From an uncultured Marmoricola sp. (lineage in GTDB: Bacteria; Actinomycetota; Actinomycetes; Propionibacteriales; Nocardioidaceae): DNA of 12,455 bases. The notes under the pieces are model-generated. The model was not told the origin of the DNA. It searched no databases and worked only from the letters and a program-made list of their open reading frames with translations. Where the stretch lies: NCBI GenBank assembly GCA_937868455.1, contig CALMMO010000271.1, forward strand, positions 1 to 12,455, in the 5' to 3' direction. Both the position numbers and the translations under genes were made by a program. Positions 1 through 8,798 of the stretch are shown one piece after another. Every line of letters begins with the position of its first letter. The first letter of the stretch is position 1.

Positions 1-56
1 GCCAGTGCGCCACCGAGGGCGGCACCCATGAGGTGCCGCCGCCCAATGGAGGACAC
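1..56 (-). CDS. N-terminal fragment of a Tat-exported protein, probably Dyp-type peroxidase
   Basis: Partial gene running off the left edge; only 18 complete codons are visible, reading (M)SSIGRRHLMGAALGGAL. The twin arginine followed by a hydrophobic Gly/Ala-rich stretch is a typical twin-arginine (Tat) signal peptide start. The GTG start lies directly after the TAA of the copper-chaperone gene and in the same frame, so no upstream in-frame start is possible; the only other candidate is the ATG at 29-27, which would cut off the twin arginine. An AAGGGG ribosome site at 68-63 sits 6 nt before the GTG. In actinobacteria a Tat-secreted Dyp-type heme peroxidase often follows a PCu(A)C chaperone gene, so that is my inference; no catalytic sequence is visible, and another Tat substrate is possible. 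Confidence 0.6.
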   Translation of the reverse strand, partial: MSSIGRRHLMGAALGGAL

Positions 57-560
57 TTACATCCCCTTCTTCTTCTTGTTGTATTTCTCGTTTGCACCGG
101 TGAAGTTCTTCACCAAGGCATGGATCTCTTGAGATCCACCCCCCGCAAAGTGCAACGTCACGTGCACGTCGTCGCCGGGCTTGAGATCCTTGTTGACCCC
201 CATGAACATGATGTGGAGTCCGCCGGGCTCAAGGGTGATGCTCTGGCCAGCCTTGATTTCAAAGCCGCCTTCCTTCGGTGTCATCACCATTTCGCCGTCC
301 TTCATGACGACCTCATGGAGTTCGACCATCATCGAGATATCTGACGATGCCTTCTCGATGGTGACGCTTTGGTCTGACTCGTTGGTCAAGGTGGCAAACG
401 CAGCAGTCATCTCGCCTTGTTTGGTGGCTTTGACCCACGGGTCGACCACCTTGAGTTCGATGGCCGCCTTTGTCGGGGTCTCTTCTGCGGATGTGGGCTG
501 GGTGGTTTGGGAGCAACCAGCAGTCAATGCGAGCGCAGCAATGAGCGCAATGAATTTCAT
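57..560 (-). CDS. PCu(A)C-family copper chaperone lipoprotein
   Basis: 167-residue periplasmic or cell-surface copper chaperone of the PCu(A)C (DUF461) family, which binds Cu(I) and passes it to cuproenzymes such as cytochrome oxidase. Residues 1-15 form a lipoprotein signal peptide and C16 (LTAGC) is the lipidation site. Candidate copper ligands are H82, M93, H116 and M118, giving HX10MX22HXM, one residue longer in the second gap than the family's usual HX10MX21HXM. The C-terminus is a lysine-rich tail (KKKK). I chose the start at 560 because it opens exactly on the signal peptide and has an AAGGAAT ribosome site 6 nt upstream; an in-frame start at 617 would bury the signal peptide. The Tat-protein gene follows with no gap, so the two are surely co-transcribed. 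Confidence 0.88.
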   Translation of the reverse strand: MKFIALIAALALTAGCSQTTQPTSAEETPTKAAIELKVVDPWVKATKQGEMTAAFATLTNESDQSVTIEKASSDISMMVELHEVVMKDGEMVMTPKEGGFEIKAGQSITLEPGGLHIMFMGVNKDLKPGDDVHVTLHFAGGGSQEIHALVKNFTGANEKYNKKKKGM

Positions 561-566
561 CGGGTG

Positions 567-573
567 ATTCCTT
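567..573 (-). promoter_or_regulatory. Ribosome binding site of the copper chaperone gene
   Basis: AAGGAAT on the minus strand, 6 nt before the ATG at 560. It decides in favour of that start over the in-frame upstream start at 617. Confidence 0.65.
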
Positions 574-584
574 ACGTAGATGGG

Positions 585-600
585 TGAGCCGACCGGCTCA
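585..600. repeat. Inverted repeat in the spacer before the copper chaperone gene
   Basis: TGAGCCG-AC-CGGCTCA, a 7-bp perfect inverted repeat with a 2-nt centre, in the 63-nt spacer between the membrane-protein gene and the chaperone gene. No T-run follows on the minus strand, so it is a poor intrinsic terminator. It could be a repressor operator or an mRNA hairpin that separates the expression of the two genes. It does not match the copper-box consensus known to me for CopY (TACANNTGTA). Function is unassigned. Confidence 0.4.
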
Positions 601-623
601 TGGCACAAGGTGCCCACGCAAGT

Positions 624-1133
624 TCAGGCGGGGCACACGATGAGTGCCGGTGGTCCACGCACGCTGCTCGCGCGCCCGATGAACCCGTGATGTGCTCGCT
701 CTTGATGCCATTCGATGACGTGCACCGCACGTCGCAGTACGACGCAAACAGGTGCGGGCGGCACCAGCGAACACCACAACCGAGTCGCCAGGCGCCACAG
801 CGCGGTCTCTGCGCCAGCAGCCAGCCACGTGGTCAGCAGTGCGGCCAACACGTGACCAGCGACCATGGGCGCCATCGCCCAGGTGGAATCAGTGTGGAAG
901 GCGGTGTGCAGCAGACCTTGACCAAGCAGGGTGATCCCCAGCAATGCGGCTGGGTCGAACCGGCGCTTGGAGAGCAAGTGAGCCGCAACCAGACACACAC
1001 TGAGCGTGCCCACCCAGCCCCAGACAGTGGGCGCGCCTGCGCCTGCATAGGAGTGCGCAGCAACGGCACCGACACCGCAAGTGAGGCCGGTGATCATCCC
1101 CCGAAGGGGCCGAAGCGGTGCCGCTGTGCTCAT
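624..1133 (-). CDS. Small multi-pass membrane protein with intramembrane histidines
   Basis: 169-residue membrane protein that I cannot assign to a characterised family. About four hydrophobic segments are visible (roughly residues 11-27, 36-54, 61-80 and 86-105), followed by a basic, mostly hydrophilic tail of about 60 residues. Histidines lie in or next to the helices (H27, H52, H76, H80, H94), an arrangement compatible with metal or heme contact. It sits 12 nt after the polyphosphate kinase stop and 63 nt before the copper chaperone, on the same strand, so a role in the copper module is plausible but inferred from position only. No clear ribosome site precedes the ATG at 1133, suggesting coupling to the upstream gene; an internal ATG at codon 13 is an alternative start. 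Confidence 0.7.
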   Translation of the reverse strand: MSTAAPLRPLRGMITGLTCGVGAVAAHSYAGAGAPTVWGWVGTLSVCLVAAHLLSKRRFDPAALLGITLLGQGLLHTAFHTDSTWAMAPMVAGHVLAALLTTWLAAGAETALWRLATRLWCSLVPPAPVCVVLRRAVHVIEWHQERAHHGFIGRASSVRGPPALIVCPA

Positions 1134-1145
1134 GTGGTCTATCGG

Positions 1146-2108
1146 TCAGAGTTTGGGGAACAACTTGCCGTGGGTCTCGCCCTCTTCGTGAATCTTGGAG
1201 GCCTTACCCACGATCTTCTTGTCGGGCTTGCCGATGACGTCGTGATCCTTGCCGGGGTAATCAAACTGGGAGAGCACGTGCTTGAGGGCCTCGATGCGGG
1301 CGCGCTTCTTGTCGTTGCTCTTGATGACATACCAAGGCGTGTCGCCGGTGTCGGTGTAGAAGAACATCGCCTCTTTGGCTGCGGTGTAGGACTCCCACTT
1401 GTCGCGGCTGGCCAAGTCGGTGGGGGAGATCTTCCACTGCTTCACCGGGTCTTGCATGCGAGAGGCGAACCGGGCGGCCTGCTCAGCTTGGGAAACCGAG
1501 AACCACAACTTGATCAGCTTGGTGCCAGAGTTGACCAGCATCCGCTCGAACTCTGGGCACGAGCGCATGAACTCCAGGTACTGCTGAGGAGTGCAGTAGC
1601 CCATCACTCGTTCGACGCCAGCGCGGTTGTACCAAGAGCGGTCGAAGAAGACCATCTCGCCAGCAGAGGGCAGGTGCTGCACGTAGCGCTGGAAGTACCA
1701 CTGAGACTTCTCGATCTCGGTCGGCACGCTCAACGCGACCACCCGAGCACCACGAGGGTTGAGGTGCTCCATGAACCGCTTGATGGAGCCGCCCTTGCCG
1801 GCCGCGTCGCGACCTTCAAAGATCAAGGCAACCTTGATGCCGTTGTCTTTGATGTAGGCCTGCATCTTGAGAAGTTCGATCTGAAGTTTGCGCTTGGTGC
1901 GTTCGTACTCATCGCGCGACATCTTCTTGTCATAGGGATAGCCCTGACGCCACGCGGCTGGGCCCTTGTCGGCCTTAGCGGGCTTGTCATCTGTCTCCTG
2001 CTCGTCGGCCTCAGCTTCGGCCAACTCGTCCAGGATCTCAGCGATTGCGTCTAGGTCTTCGGCGTGTCCAGCTTCGCCTGGACCAGCCACCGGCATCTCC
2101 TCAGTCAT
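1146..2108 (-). CDS. ppk2: Polyphosphate kinase 2 (PPK2 family)
   Basis: 320-residue cytoplasmic polyphosphate:nucleotide phosphotransferase, which uses polyphosphate to phosphorylate nucleoside diphosphates or, in reverse, makes polyphosphate. The Walker A loop GRDAAGKGG is at residues 99-107, and the family signature FFDRSWYNRAGVERVMG, which holds the Walker B aspartate, is at 154-170, followed by the arginine-containing lid region and the usual C-terminal helix. A single domain of this length with this C-terminus fits PPK2 class I, usually tuned to ADP or GDP; the exact substrate cannot be read from sequence. Residues 1-50 are an acidic, low-complexity extension (many D, E and A) that is not part of the catalytic fold. 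The gene lies 38 nt after the SDR gene; a weak GGTGG site at 2117-2113 precedes the ATG. Confidence 0.93.
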   Translation of the reverse strand: MTEEMPVAGPGEAGHAEDLDAIAEILDELAEAEADEQETDDKPAKADKGPAAWRQGYPYDKKMSRDEYERTKRKLQIELLKMQAYIKDNGIKVALIFEGRDAAGKGGSIKRFMEHLNPRGARVVALSVPTEIEKSQWYFQRYVQHLPSAGEMVFFDRSWYNRAGVERVMGYCTPQQYLEFMRSCPEFERMLVNSGTKLIKLWFSVSQAEQAARFASRMQDPVKQWKISPTDLASRDKWESYTAAKEAMFFYTDTGDTPWYVIKSNDKKRARIEALKHVLSQFDYPGKDHDVIGKPDKKIVGKASKIHEEGETHGKLFPKL

Positions 2109-2146
2109 AGGGCCACCGTATCTTGTGATGACCCCCTCAGGGCAAC

Positions 2147-2908
2147 CTAGGTGACCGTCATGCCGCCATCGATCGCGATGGTTTGGCCGGTGACGTAGCC
2201 AGCCGCATCAGAGGCCAGCCACACCGCACTTGCCGCGAGCTCGCGCGGGTCGCCCTTGCGCCCACACGGCACCCGAAACATCCCCATCTCCAGATAGCCC
2301 TCGGGATAGAGATCAGTCATTTCGGAGGTGAAGAATCCCGGTGCGATCGCGTTGACCCGGATGCCCTTGCGACCAGTCCATTGCTGGGCCAAGTCGCGAG
2401 TCAGGCCGATGATCGCCGCCTTGCTGGCTGAGTAGGCCGCCTGAGGCAACCCGGCCGTGGTCAGACCCAACACCGAAGAAATGTTGATGATGCTGCTGCC
2501 AGGCTGCATCACCCGGCCACACGCCTGAGCCATCCAGTAACTGCCATTGAGATTGACGTCGATCACGCTACGAAACTGCTCAGGAGTCTCCCGAGTGGCT
2601 GGCACAGCCGTGCCGATGCCGGCGTTGTTGATCAAGATGTCGACTCGGCCAAACGTTGCCATCGCCTCATCGACGAGACGCTGGCACTGATCGGGGTCAG
2701 CCACATCGGTTTGCACTGTGTGCACCCGTTGGCCCGTCGTACGCACGGAGTCGGCGACTGACTCGAGTTTGTTGGTACGTCGCGCGCCCAGCACCACGTC
2801 GGCGCCAGCCTCAGCTAAGGCGTGAGCGAAGGCGACCCCCAGGCCTGAGGATGCGCCGGTGACGATGGCGACTTTGTCGTCGAGTCGAAACAAATCCAAA
2901 ATGCTCAT
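2147..2908 (-). CDS. Short-chain dehydrogenase/reductase (classical SDR, FabG-like)
   Basis: 253-residue cytoplasmic NAD(P)-dependent oxidoreductase with a Rossmann fold. Visible motifs: the cofactor loop TGASSGLG at 17-24, the D69-V dipeptide that contacts adenine, NNAG at 94-97, the structural asparagine N119 in VNLNG, the catalytic serine near S145, Y159xxxK163, and a C-terminal IDGGM typical of classical SDRs. The arginines after the second strand (GARR, 41-44) favour NADP(H), though this is only suggestive. Overall it resembles FabG and gluconate 5-dehydrogenase types; the substrate is unknown. The start at 2908 has a strong AAGGAG site embedded in the last codons of the DUF1272 gene, only 3 nt upstream of the ATG, so translation is coupled to galE-DUF1272. 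Confidence 0.9.
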   Translation of the reverse strand: MSILDLFRLDDKVAIVTGASSGLGVAFAHALAEAGADVVLGARRTNKLESVADSVRTTGQRVHTVQTDVADPDQCQRLVDEAMATFGRVDILINNAGIGTAVPATRETPEQFRSVIDVNLNGSYWMAQACGRVMQPGSSIINISSVLGLTTAGLPQAAYSASKAAIIGLTRDLAQQWTGRKGIRVNAIAPGFFTSEMTDLYPEGYLEMGMFRVPCGRKGDPRELAASAVWLASDAAGYVTGQTIAIDGGMTVT

Positions 2909-2911
2909 GTG

Positions 2912-3151
2912 TCACTCCTTGTGCAGGCCGGGCTGGTAGACGCGCTTTGTGCTTGCGGGGTTGTTGGCCAGGGCACCCTCGGGTCGAACAGGGCGCGGTT
3001 GCAGATCGCCTGAGCAATTGGGGCAGCGTTGCGCCAGGCAGGCTTGAGCGCAATGGGGGCACCACGTGCATTCGAAACTGCAGATCAGTGCCGAGTCGGT
3101 GACGGCCAGATCGCGATCGCAGCACTCGCAATTGGGTCGCAGTTCAAGCAC
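2912..3151 (-). CDS. DUF1272 cysteine-rich protein
   Basis: 79-residue protein of the DUF1272 family, starting (M)LELRPNCECC. It carries ten cysteines (8, 10, 11, 24, 28, 31, 34, 38, 43, 46) arranged as CxCC, CxxxCxxCxxC and CPNC, which looks like a small zinc-binding fold; function is unknown in the family. The start is the GTG at 3151, whose G is the last base of the galE TAG (TAGTG), a classic 1-nt translational coupling. A longer in-frame reading from 3238 exists but lies inside galE and adds residues foreign to the family. About 20 C-terminal residues after RPVRPEG are variable and basic. Confidence 0.88.
   Translation of the reverse strand: MLELRPNCECCDRDLAVTDSALICSFECTWCPHCAQACLAQRCPNCSGDLQPRPVRPEGALANNPASTKRVYQPGLHKE
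2915..2920 (-). promoter_or_regulatory. Strong ribosome binding site for the SDR gene, inside the DUF1272 gene
   Basis: AAGGAG on the minus strand, formed by the last two sense codons of the DUF1272 gene and placed 6 nt before the SDR ATG at 2908. It fixes the SDR start and ties the two genes together. Confidence 0.75.
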
Positions 3152-4155
3152 TAGACGTAGCCCAGAACTTCTTTGCGGCGAGCCATCCAAGCCAATGCCG
3201 ATTCGATCGCGTCTTCGATGCTCAACGACGCGCTCCACCCCAGCAGTTCACGGGCCTTGTCGACGTTGGCGTAGGCACCGACTGCGTCACCGGGACGTGG
3301 GGGTGCTTCATTGACGTTGATCTTGGCGCCGTAAACCTTCTCAAAGGCGGCGACGAGTTCACGCACGCTCACACCATCACCAGTGCCGATGTTGATCACG
3401 GTGCTCGGCGACTGCACCGCGCTCAGCACGTCGTCGAACTTCTCCACGGCACGCACGTGTGCCTGCGCGACATCCCACACGTGGATGTAGTCGCGGATGC
3501 CGGTGCCATCGCGTGTGGGGTGATCGACCCCAGTGATGGTGAAGGCCTCTTTGGCTCCGGTCGCCACCAACAGGAGTTGGCCCAAGATGTGGCTGGGCTC
3601 GCGCACGTAAATGCCTGACTCGAGGTCGGGGTCAGAGCCGATGGGGTTGAAGTACCTCAAAATGATGGCTCGCAAGTCGGTGGCTGCCGCCATGTCTTGG
3701 AGCACCATCTCCATCATCAACTTCGTGCGAGCGTACGGCGACGCGGTCGCCAACGGGTCGCTCTCGAGCACCTCAAAACCCGGCTTGAGGGCATAGAGGC
3801 TGGCGCTTGAGGAGAACAACACCCGGGGCTTGCCAAGGCTGCGCAGTTCGTCGAAGAGTTCGAGACTTTTGGCCACGTTGTCGCGGTAGTACTCATAGGG
3901 CTGCTCAACGCTCTCGGGCACCAAAATGCGAGCTGCCATGTGGATGGTGGCGTCCAGATCGGGGTGCTCGGCCACGATCTTGGCCAGCAGGTCACGATCG
4001 GCGATGTCGCCTTCGTAGAAGATCCGATCCCGCACGAATGCTCGGGGACCGGTCAACAACGAGTCGAGCACGATCGGGGTGTGTCCGGCCTGTTCGAGTG
4101 CCTTGCAGGTGGTCGATCCGATGTAGCCTGCGCCGCCAGTGACAAGAACCTTCAT
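3151..4155 (-). CDS. galE: UDP-glucose 4-epimerase
   Basis: 334-residue extended-SDR enzyme that interconverts UDP-glucose and UDP-galactose, for galactose use and supply of galactose to cell-surface glycans. It opens with the Rossmann strand MKVLVTGGAGYIGS (glycine motif at 7-13); D31 ends the second strand; the region ESVEQPYEYYRDNV (81-94) and the serine run at 115-117 lie where the family has its substrate and catalytic residues; Y141xxxK145 is the catalytic pair; DGTGIRDYIHVWD at 217-229 is the GalE signature. Length is normal for the family. I chose the ATG at 4155 because it starts precisely at the first strand; a GTG at 4203 would add 16 non-homologous residues and overlap the AEC gene. 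No strong ribosome site is visible. A related epimerase specificity cannot be excluded. Confidence 0.92.
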   Translation of the reverse strand: MKVLVTGGAGYIGSTTCKALEQAGHTPIVLDSLLTGPRAFVRDRIFYEGDIADRDLLAKIVAEHPDLDATIHMAARILVPESVEQPYEYYRDNVAKSLELFDELRSLGKPRVLFSSSASLYALKPGFEVLESDPLATASPYARTKLMMEMVLQDMAAATDLRAIILRYFNPIGSDPDLESGIYVREPSHILGQLLLVATGAKEAFTITGVDHPTRDGTGIRDYIHVWDVAQAHVRAVEKFDDVLSAVQSPSTVINIGTGDGVSVRELVAAFEKVYGAKINVNEAPPRPGDAVGAYANVDKARELLGWSASLSIEDAIESALAWMARRKEVLGYV

Positions 4156-4195
4156 GGGGCTTGACCCTAGCCGGTGCAGGTGAGCCCGATCTGCC

Positions 4196-5116
4196 TCACC
4201 CACGAAAGATCCACGAGATCGCGAAGATCACGGGCACCGAGGCAAAGGTGCTCACGAAGATCGCGTCGCGGATCAAGGGGACCGATCGCTGATAGCGCAT
4301 CGCCAGGGTGAAGATGTTCTGTGCGGTGGGCAAAGCCGCGGCCACGCATACGGCGTACAACTGATGCCCGTGCAACCCGAAGGCCACACCGATGGCAGCC
4401 GCCGCGAGTGGTTGGGCCACGAGTTTGAGCGCCACCAAGGTCGCGATCAGCGGCGATGAGCCGTGGGCGCCAGGTCGCGGGCCAAGGCGCAGTGACACGC
4501 CAAACGAGAGCAGCATGGCTGGCACCGCGATGTTGCCGATGAGTTCGATGGGCCGCAGCACTAGCTCAGGCACGTGCACCTGTGAGACCGAAATGACCAA
4601 CCCGATCACCGAGCCGATCGTGATCGGGTTACGCAATGCGGTTTTGATCAGAGTCCACGGACGTGGGCGCAGCCCGGCCTGCTCCCCGTCGAGCAGGCTC
4701 AAACACACCGGAGTGAAGATGAGCAGTTGGAAGAGCAGCACTGGGGCCATCAAACTCACATCGCCCAGCACATAGGCCGCAACCGGGATGCCAAGGTTCG
4801 CGGAGTTGACGTAGGTCGCGGCCATCGATCCCAGCACCCGATCACTGGTGCTCAGCGACCAGCGGCGACTGATCAGCCACCACAATCCGATGCCTGGCAC
4901 GACGCTCAGTGCCGAGGCAGCCAGCATGGGTGAGAGCACCCCAGAGAGAGGAGTGCGCGCCAAGATCACCAGCAACAATGCAGGTGTGGCGACAAAGAAG
5001 GCCACTCGCGAGAGCAAGTGTTGAGCGACCTCATCGAGCACTCCGCGCCACGCCAAGAGATAACCCACAGCCACCACCACGGTGATCGTGGAGAAGCCTG
5101 CGAGTACGTCGAGCAC
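4196..5116 (-). CDS. AEC-family (auxin efflux carrier-like) permease
   Basis: 306-residue inner-membrane transporter of the AEC family (Pfam Mem_trans), whose bacterial members move small carboxylates such as malate or malonate; this one's substrate is unknown. About ten hydrophobic segments are visible. The conserved N-rich motif TYVNSANLGIPVAAYVLGD (residues 101-119) falls in the middle helices, and AAALPTAQNIFTLAMRY is the matching motif near the C-terminus. The start is uncertain: the GTG at 5116 gives (M)LDVLAGFSTI, close to typical family N-termini, while a GTG at 5140 would add 8 residues; neither has a good ribosome site. The gene ends 40 nt before galE on the same strand, so it may be the first gene of that run, and it diverges from leuS. 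Confidence 0.88.
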   Translation of the reverse strand: MLDVLAGFSTITVVVAVGYLLAWRGVLDEVAQHLLSRVAFFVATPALLLVILARTPLSGVLSPMLAASALSVVPGIGLWWLISRRWSLSTSDRVLGSMAATYVNSANLGIPVAAYVLGDVSLMAPVLLFQLLIFTPVCLSLLDGEQAGLRPRPWTLIKTALRNPITIGSVIGLVISVSQVHVPELVLRPIELIGNIAVPAMLLSFGVSLRLGPRPGAHGSSPLIATLVALKLVAQPLAAAAIGVAFGLHGHQLYAVCVAAALPTAQNIFTLAMRYQRSVPLIRDAIFVSTFASVPVIFAISWIFRG

Positions 5117-5190
5117 AGCCCGATCCAAGCACGCTCGCACTCACCCAGCAGCCGATGTCCACGGGTGCCAGCGCCGAGCGCCGCCTCGGG

Positions 5191-5196
5191 TAGCAT
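5191..5196 (+). promoter_or_regulatory. Candidate -10 hexamer of the leuS leader promoter
   Basis: TAGCAT fits the TANNNT form of actinobacterial housekeeping -10 boxes. The GTG at 5204 begins 7 nt after it, the spacing expected for a transcript starting exactly at that codon. I see no convincing -35 match 16-18 nt upstream. The same bases contain the ATG at 5195, so if this is the promoter that ATG is not transcribed. Confidence 0.4.
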
Positions 5197-5230
5197 GACC
5201 CTCGTGTCAACCAACCTCCTGCTTACATAG
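5195..5230 (+). CDS. Leucine-rich leader peptide of leuS
   Basis: Small ORF MTLVSTNLLLT ending in TAG at 5228-5230, with three consecutive leucine codons CTC CTG CTT at 5216-5224. If the start is instead the leaderless GTG at 5204, the peptide is MSTNLLLT; both readings share frame and stop. The ORF lies just upstream of a stem-loop that begins within its stop codon and of an intrinsic terminator, all ahead of leuS. Function is inferred: the ribosome would sense charged tRNA-Leu on the leucine run and control read-through into leuS, as leucine-rich leader peptides do for leucine biosynthesis genes. A peptide this short has no family evidence of its own; its position and composition are the case for it. 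Confidence 0.68.
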   Translation: MTLVSTNLLLT

Positions 5231-5253
5231 CCGCACGGAACTTTCGTGCGGCT
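5229..5253 (+). promoter_or_regulatory. Leader stem-loop after the leucine peptide
   Basis: AGCCGCACG at 5229-5237 pairs perfectly with CGTGCGGCT at 5245-5253, a 9-bp stem. G5238-T5244 and A5239-T5243 can extend it. The 5' arm begins inside the leader stop codon, so a ribosome at the leucine codons or at the stop would block or permit this stem. It would serve as the pause or 1:2 hairpin of an attenuator. Confidence 0.65.
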
Positions 5254-5279
5254 GCCCCTCCTGTGCGAGGGGCTTTTCT
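5254..5279 (+). terminator. leuS: Intrinsic terminator (attenuator) ahead of leuS
   Basis: GCCCCTC at 5254-5260 pairs with GAGGGGC at 5267-5273 across a 6-nt loop, giving 7 bp with six G-C pairs, followed at once by TTTTCT at 5274-5279. No plus-strand gene other than the leader peptide precedes it, because the AEC gene is divergent, so it can only terminate transcripts begun in the leader. That makes an attenuator much more likely than an ordinary gene-end terminator. The T-run is short, so termination may be partial. Confidence 0.72.
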
Positions 5280-5312
5280 ATGTCCAGGAGATGCCAGAGA
5301 TGAGAGACGAAG

Positions 5313-7783
<2,471 letters not shown>

Positions 7784-7787
<4 letters not shown>

Positions 7788-8722
7788 GACGAGCGACGGG
7801 CACTAGCCACGACGGCGACCCCGATCAAGGTCAAGGCTGCGGCGACGTACGTCGAGGTCATGACCTGATCGGGCGCCACGATCAGATCGACCACCAATGC
7901 TGTGCTGACCTGCCCGCACACGCTGGCTAGGCCAAATGTGAGCACCCCAATCACGCGTACGGCGATCGACGCAGTCGCAATGAAGGCCACCCCGATCAGC
8001 CCGCCTAGATAGAGCCACGGCGCGCTCGGCAAACCGCGCACCGCGCCTGGCAACACGTGGGACATCGCAAAGGCGATCACCAAGGCGATCCACCCGACCA
8101 GGAAGTTGTTCCAGGTGGCCACCCCAGCGCTGCTGTGAATCGCGACTTGGCCGTTGATGGCTTGCTGCACTGAGGTGGCCGCACCCGCCAGCAAGGGGAG
8201 CAGGGCCAGCCACAGCACCAGGTGAGATGGGATCGAACCGGTCAGGACACCGGTCGAGACGATCACCGCGATGAGTGTGATGAGCGCTCCGATGACGCGA
8301 AGCGCGGAGACGTGGGATCGCCCAGCGGGGCCGAGCCCGATGTGGTCTACCCACAGCGCTGAAGCCGTCGATCCGGCGACGATGGCAACCACGAAGAGTG
8401 AGACTCCAATGGTGGAAACCGTGATGCCTTGCGATGCCACCAGCAGTGCGCCAGCAGTGCCGCCCAGGAGTTTCCAGCGTGCCAACGTGCTCGTGCGGTG
8501 CAGGCGGCGCAGTTGAGCCCGCCAGCTAGGCAGCACCAGCAACGCGATGGTGAGCACGACCAGACCGGTGCCGAAGCTAATCACCGCGGCCAGCACACCT
8601 GCGCGCGCTCCGGAGCCCAATCGATGGGCCAACTCGCCGTTGATCGCGGTCTGCAGCGTGACCAGGGCGCCAACGACCACGCTCCCGGTCAGGGCAAACA
8701 CTTTCGATCTCGGCACCCGCAC
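7784..8722 (-). CDS. DMT-superfamily permease (DUF606/YdcZ type)
   Basis: 312-residue inner-membrane protein with about ten hydrophobic segments in two repeated halves: [16 protein letters not shown] near residues 23-38 and [15 protein letters not shown] in the second half occupy equivalent places. This Q-x-x-x-N-G repeat is characteristic of the DUF606/YdcZ branch of the drug/metabolite transporter superfamily, here as a fused two-repeat form; substrates are largely unknown. The likely start is the GTG at 8722, with a second in-frame GTG two codons later at 8716; neither has a firm ribosome site. The stop (TAG) overlaps the leuS stop by 4 nt, and the gene diverges from the PfkB kinase. Confidence 0.85.
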
Positions 8723-8798
8723 TGTCTACCCCACGCGAGGCTCACTCACGCGCTGCGTCTTGCGTGTTGGGTGACGCGTCTCTCGGCCAGCCTGGACA
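8723..8798. promoter_or_regulatory. Divergent spacer between the DMT permease and the PfkB kinase
   Basis: 76-nt region that must hold promoters for both flanking genes. Visible elements are a repeated CACGCG (8732-8737 and 8747-8752), a GCGTG at 8762-8766 that is an inverted partner of CACGC at 8747-8751, and an 8-bp palindrome GACGCGTC at 8773-8780. For the kinase, GTGACG (8771-8776) and GACAAT (8795-8800) are spaced 18 nt apart like -35 and -10 boxes. These could include an operator, but the matches are short. Confidence 0.3.

Noticed and set aside
561..617. N-terminal extension of the copper chaperone from 617
   Set aside because: It would place 19 residues before a perfect lipoprotein signal peptide and ignore the ribosome site at 567-573.
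600..2054. 484-codon plus-strand reading frame opposite the membrane protein and PPK2
   Set aside because: It has no family features and lies antisense to two well-supported genes; long antisense frames are expected in GC-rich coding DNA with biased third positions.
3152..3238. Longer DUF1272 protein starting inside galE
   Set aside because: The added 29 residues are read from galE coding sequence and are foreign to the family, whose members begin at LELRPNCE; the GTG in TAGTG fits better.
5254..5279. Ordinary or bidirectional gene-end terminator
   Set aside because: Flanking genes diverge from this spacer, so no upstream gene needs termination here on either strand.
5204..5312. T-box riboswitch for leuS
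   Set aside because: The leader is only about 109 nt, with no T-box sequence or specifier-loop structure; the leucine ORF and terminator explain it better.
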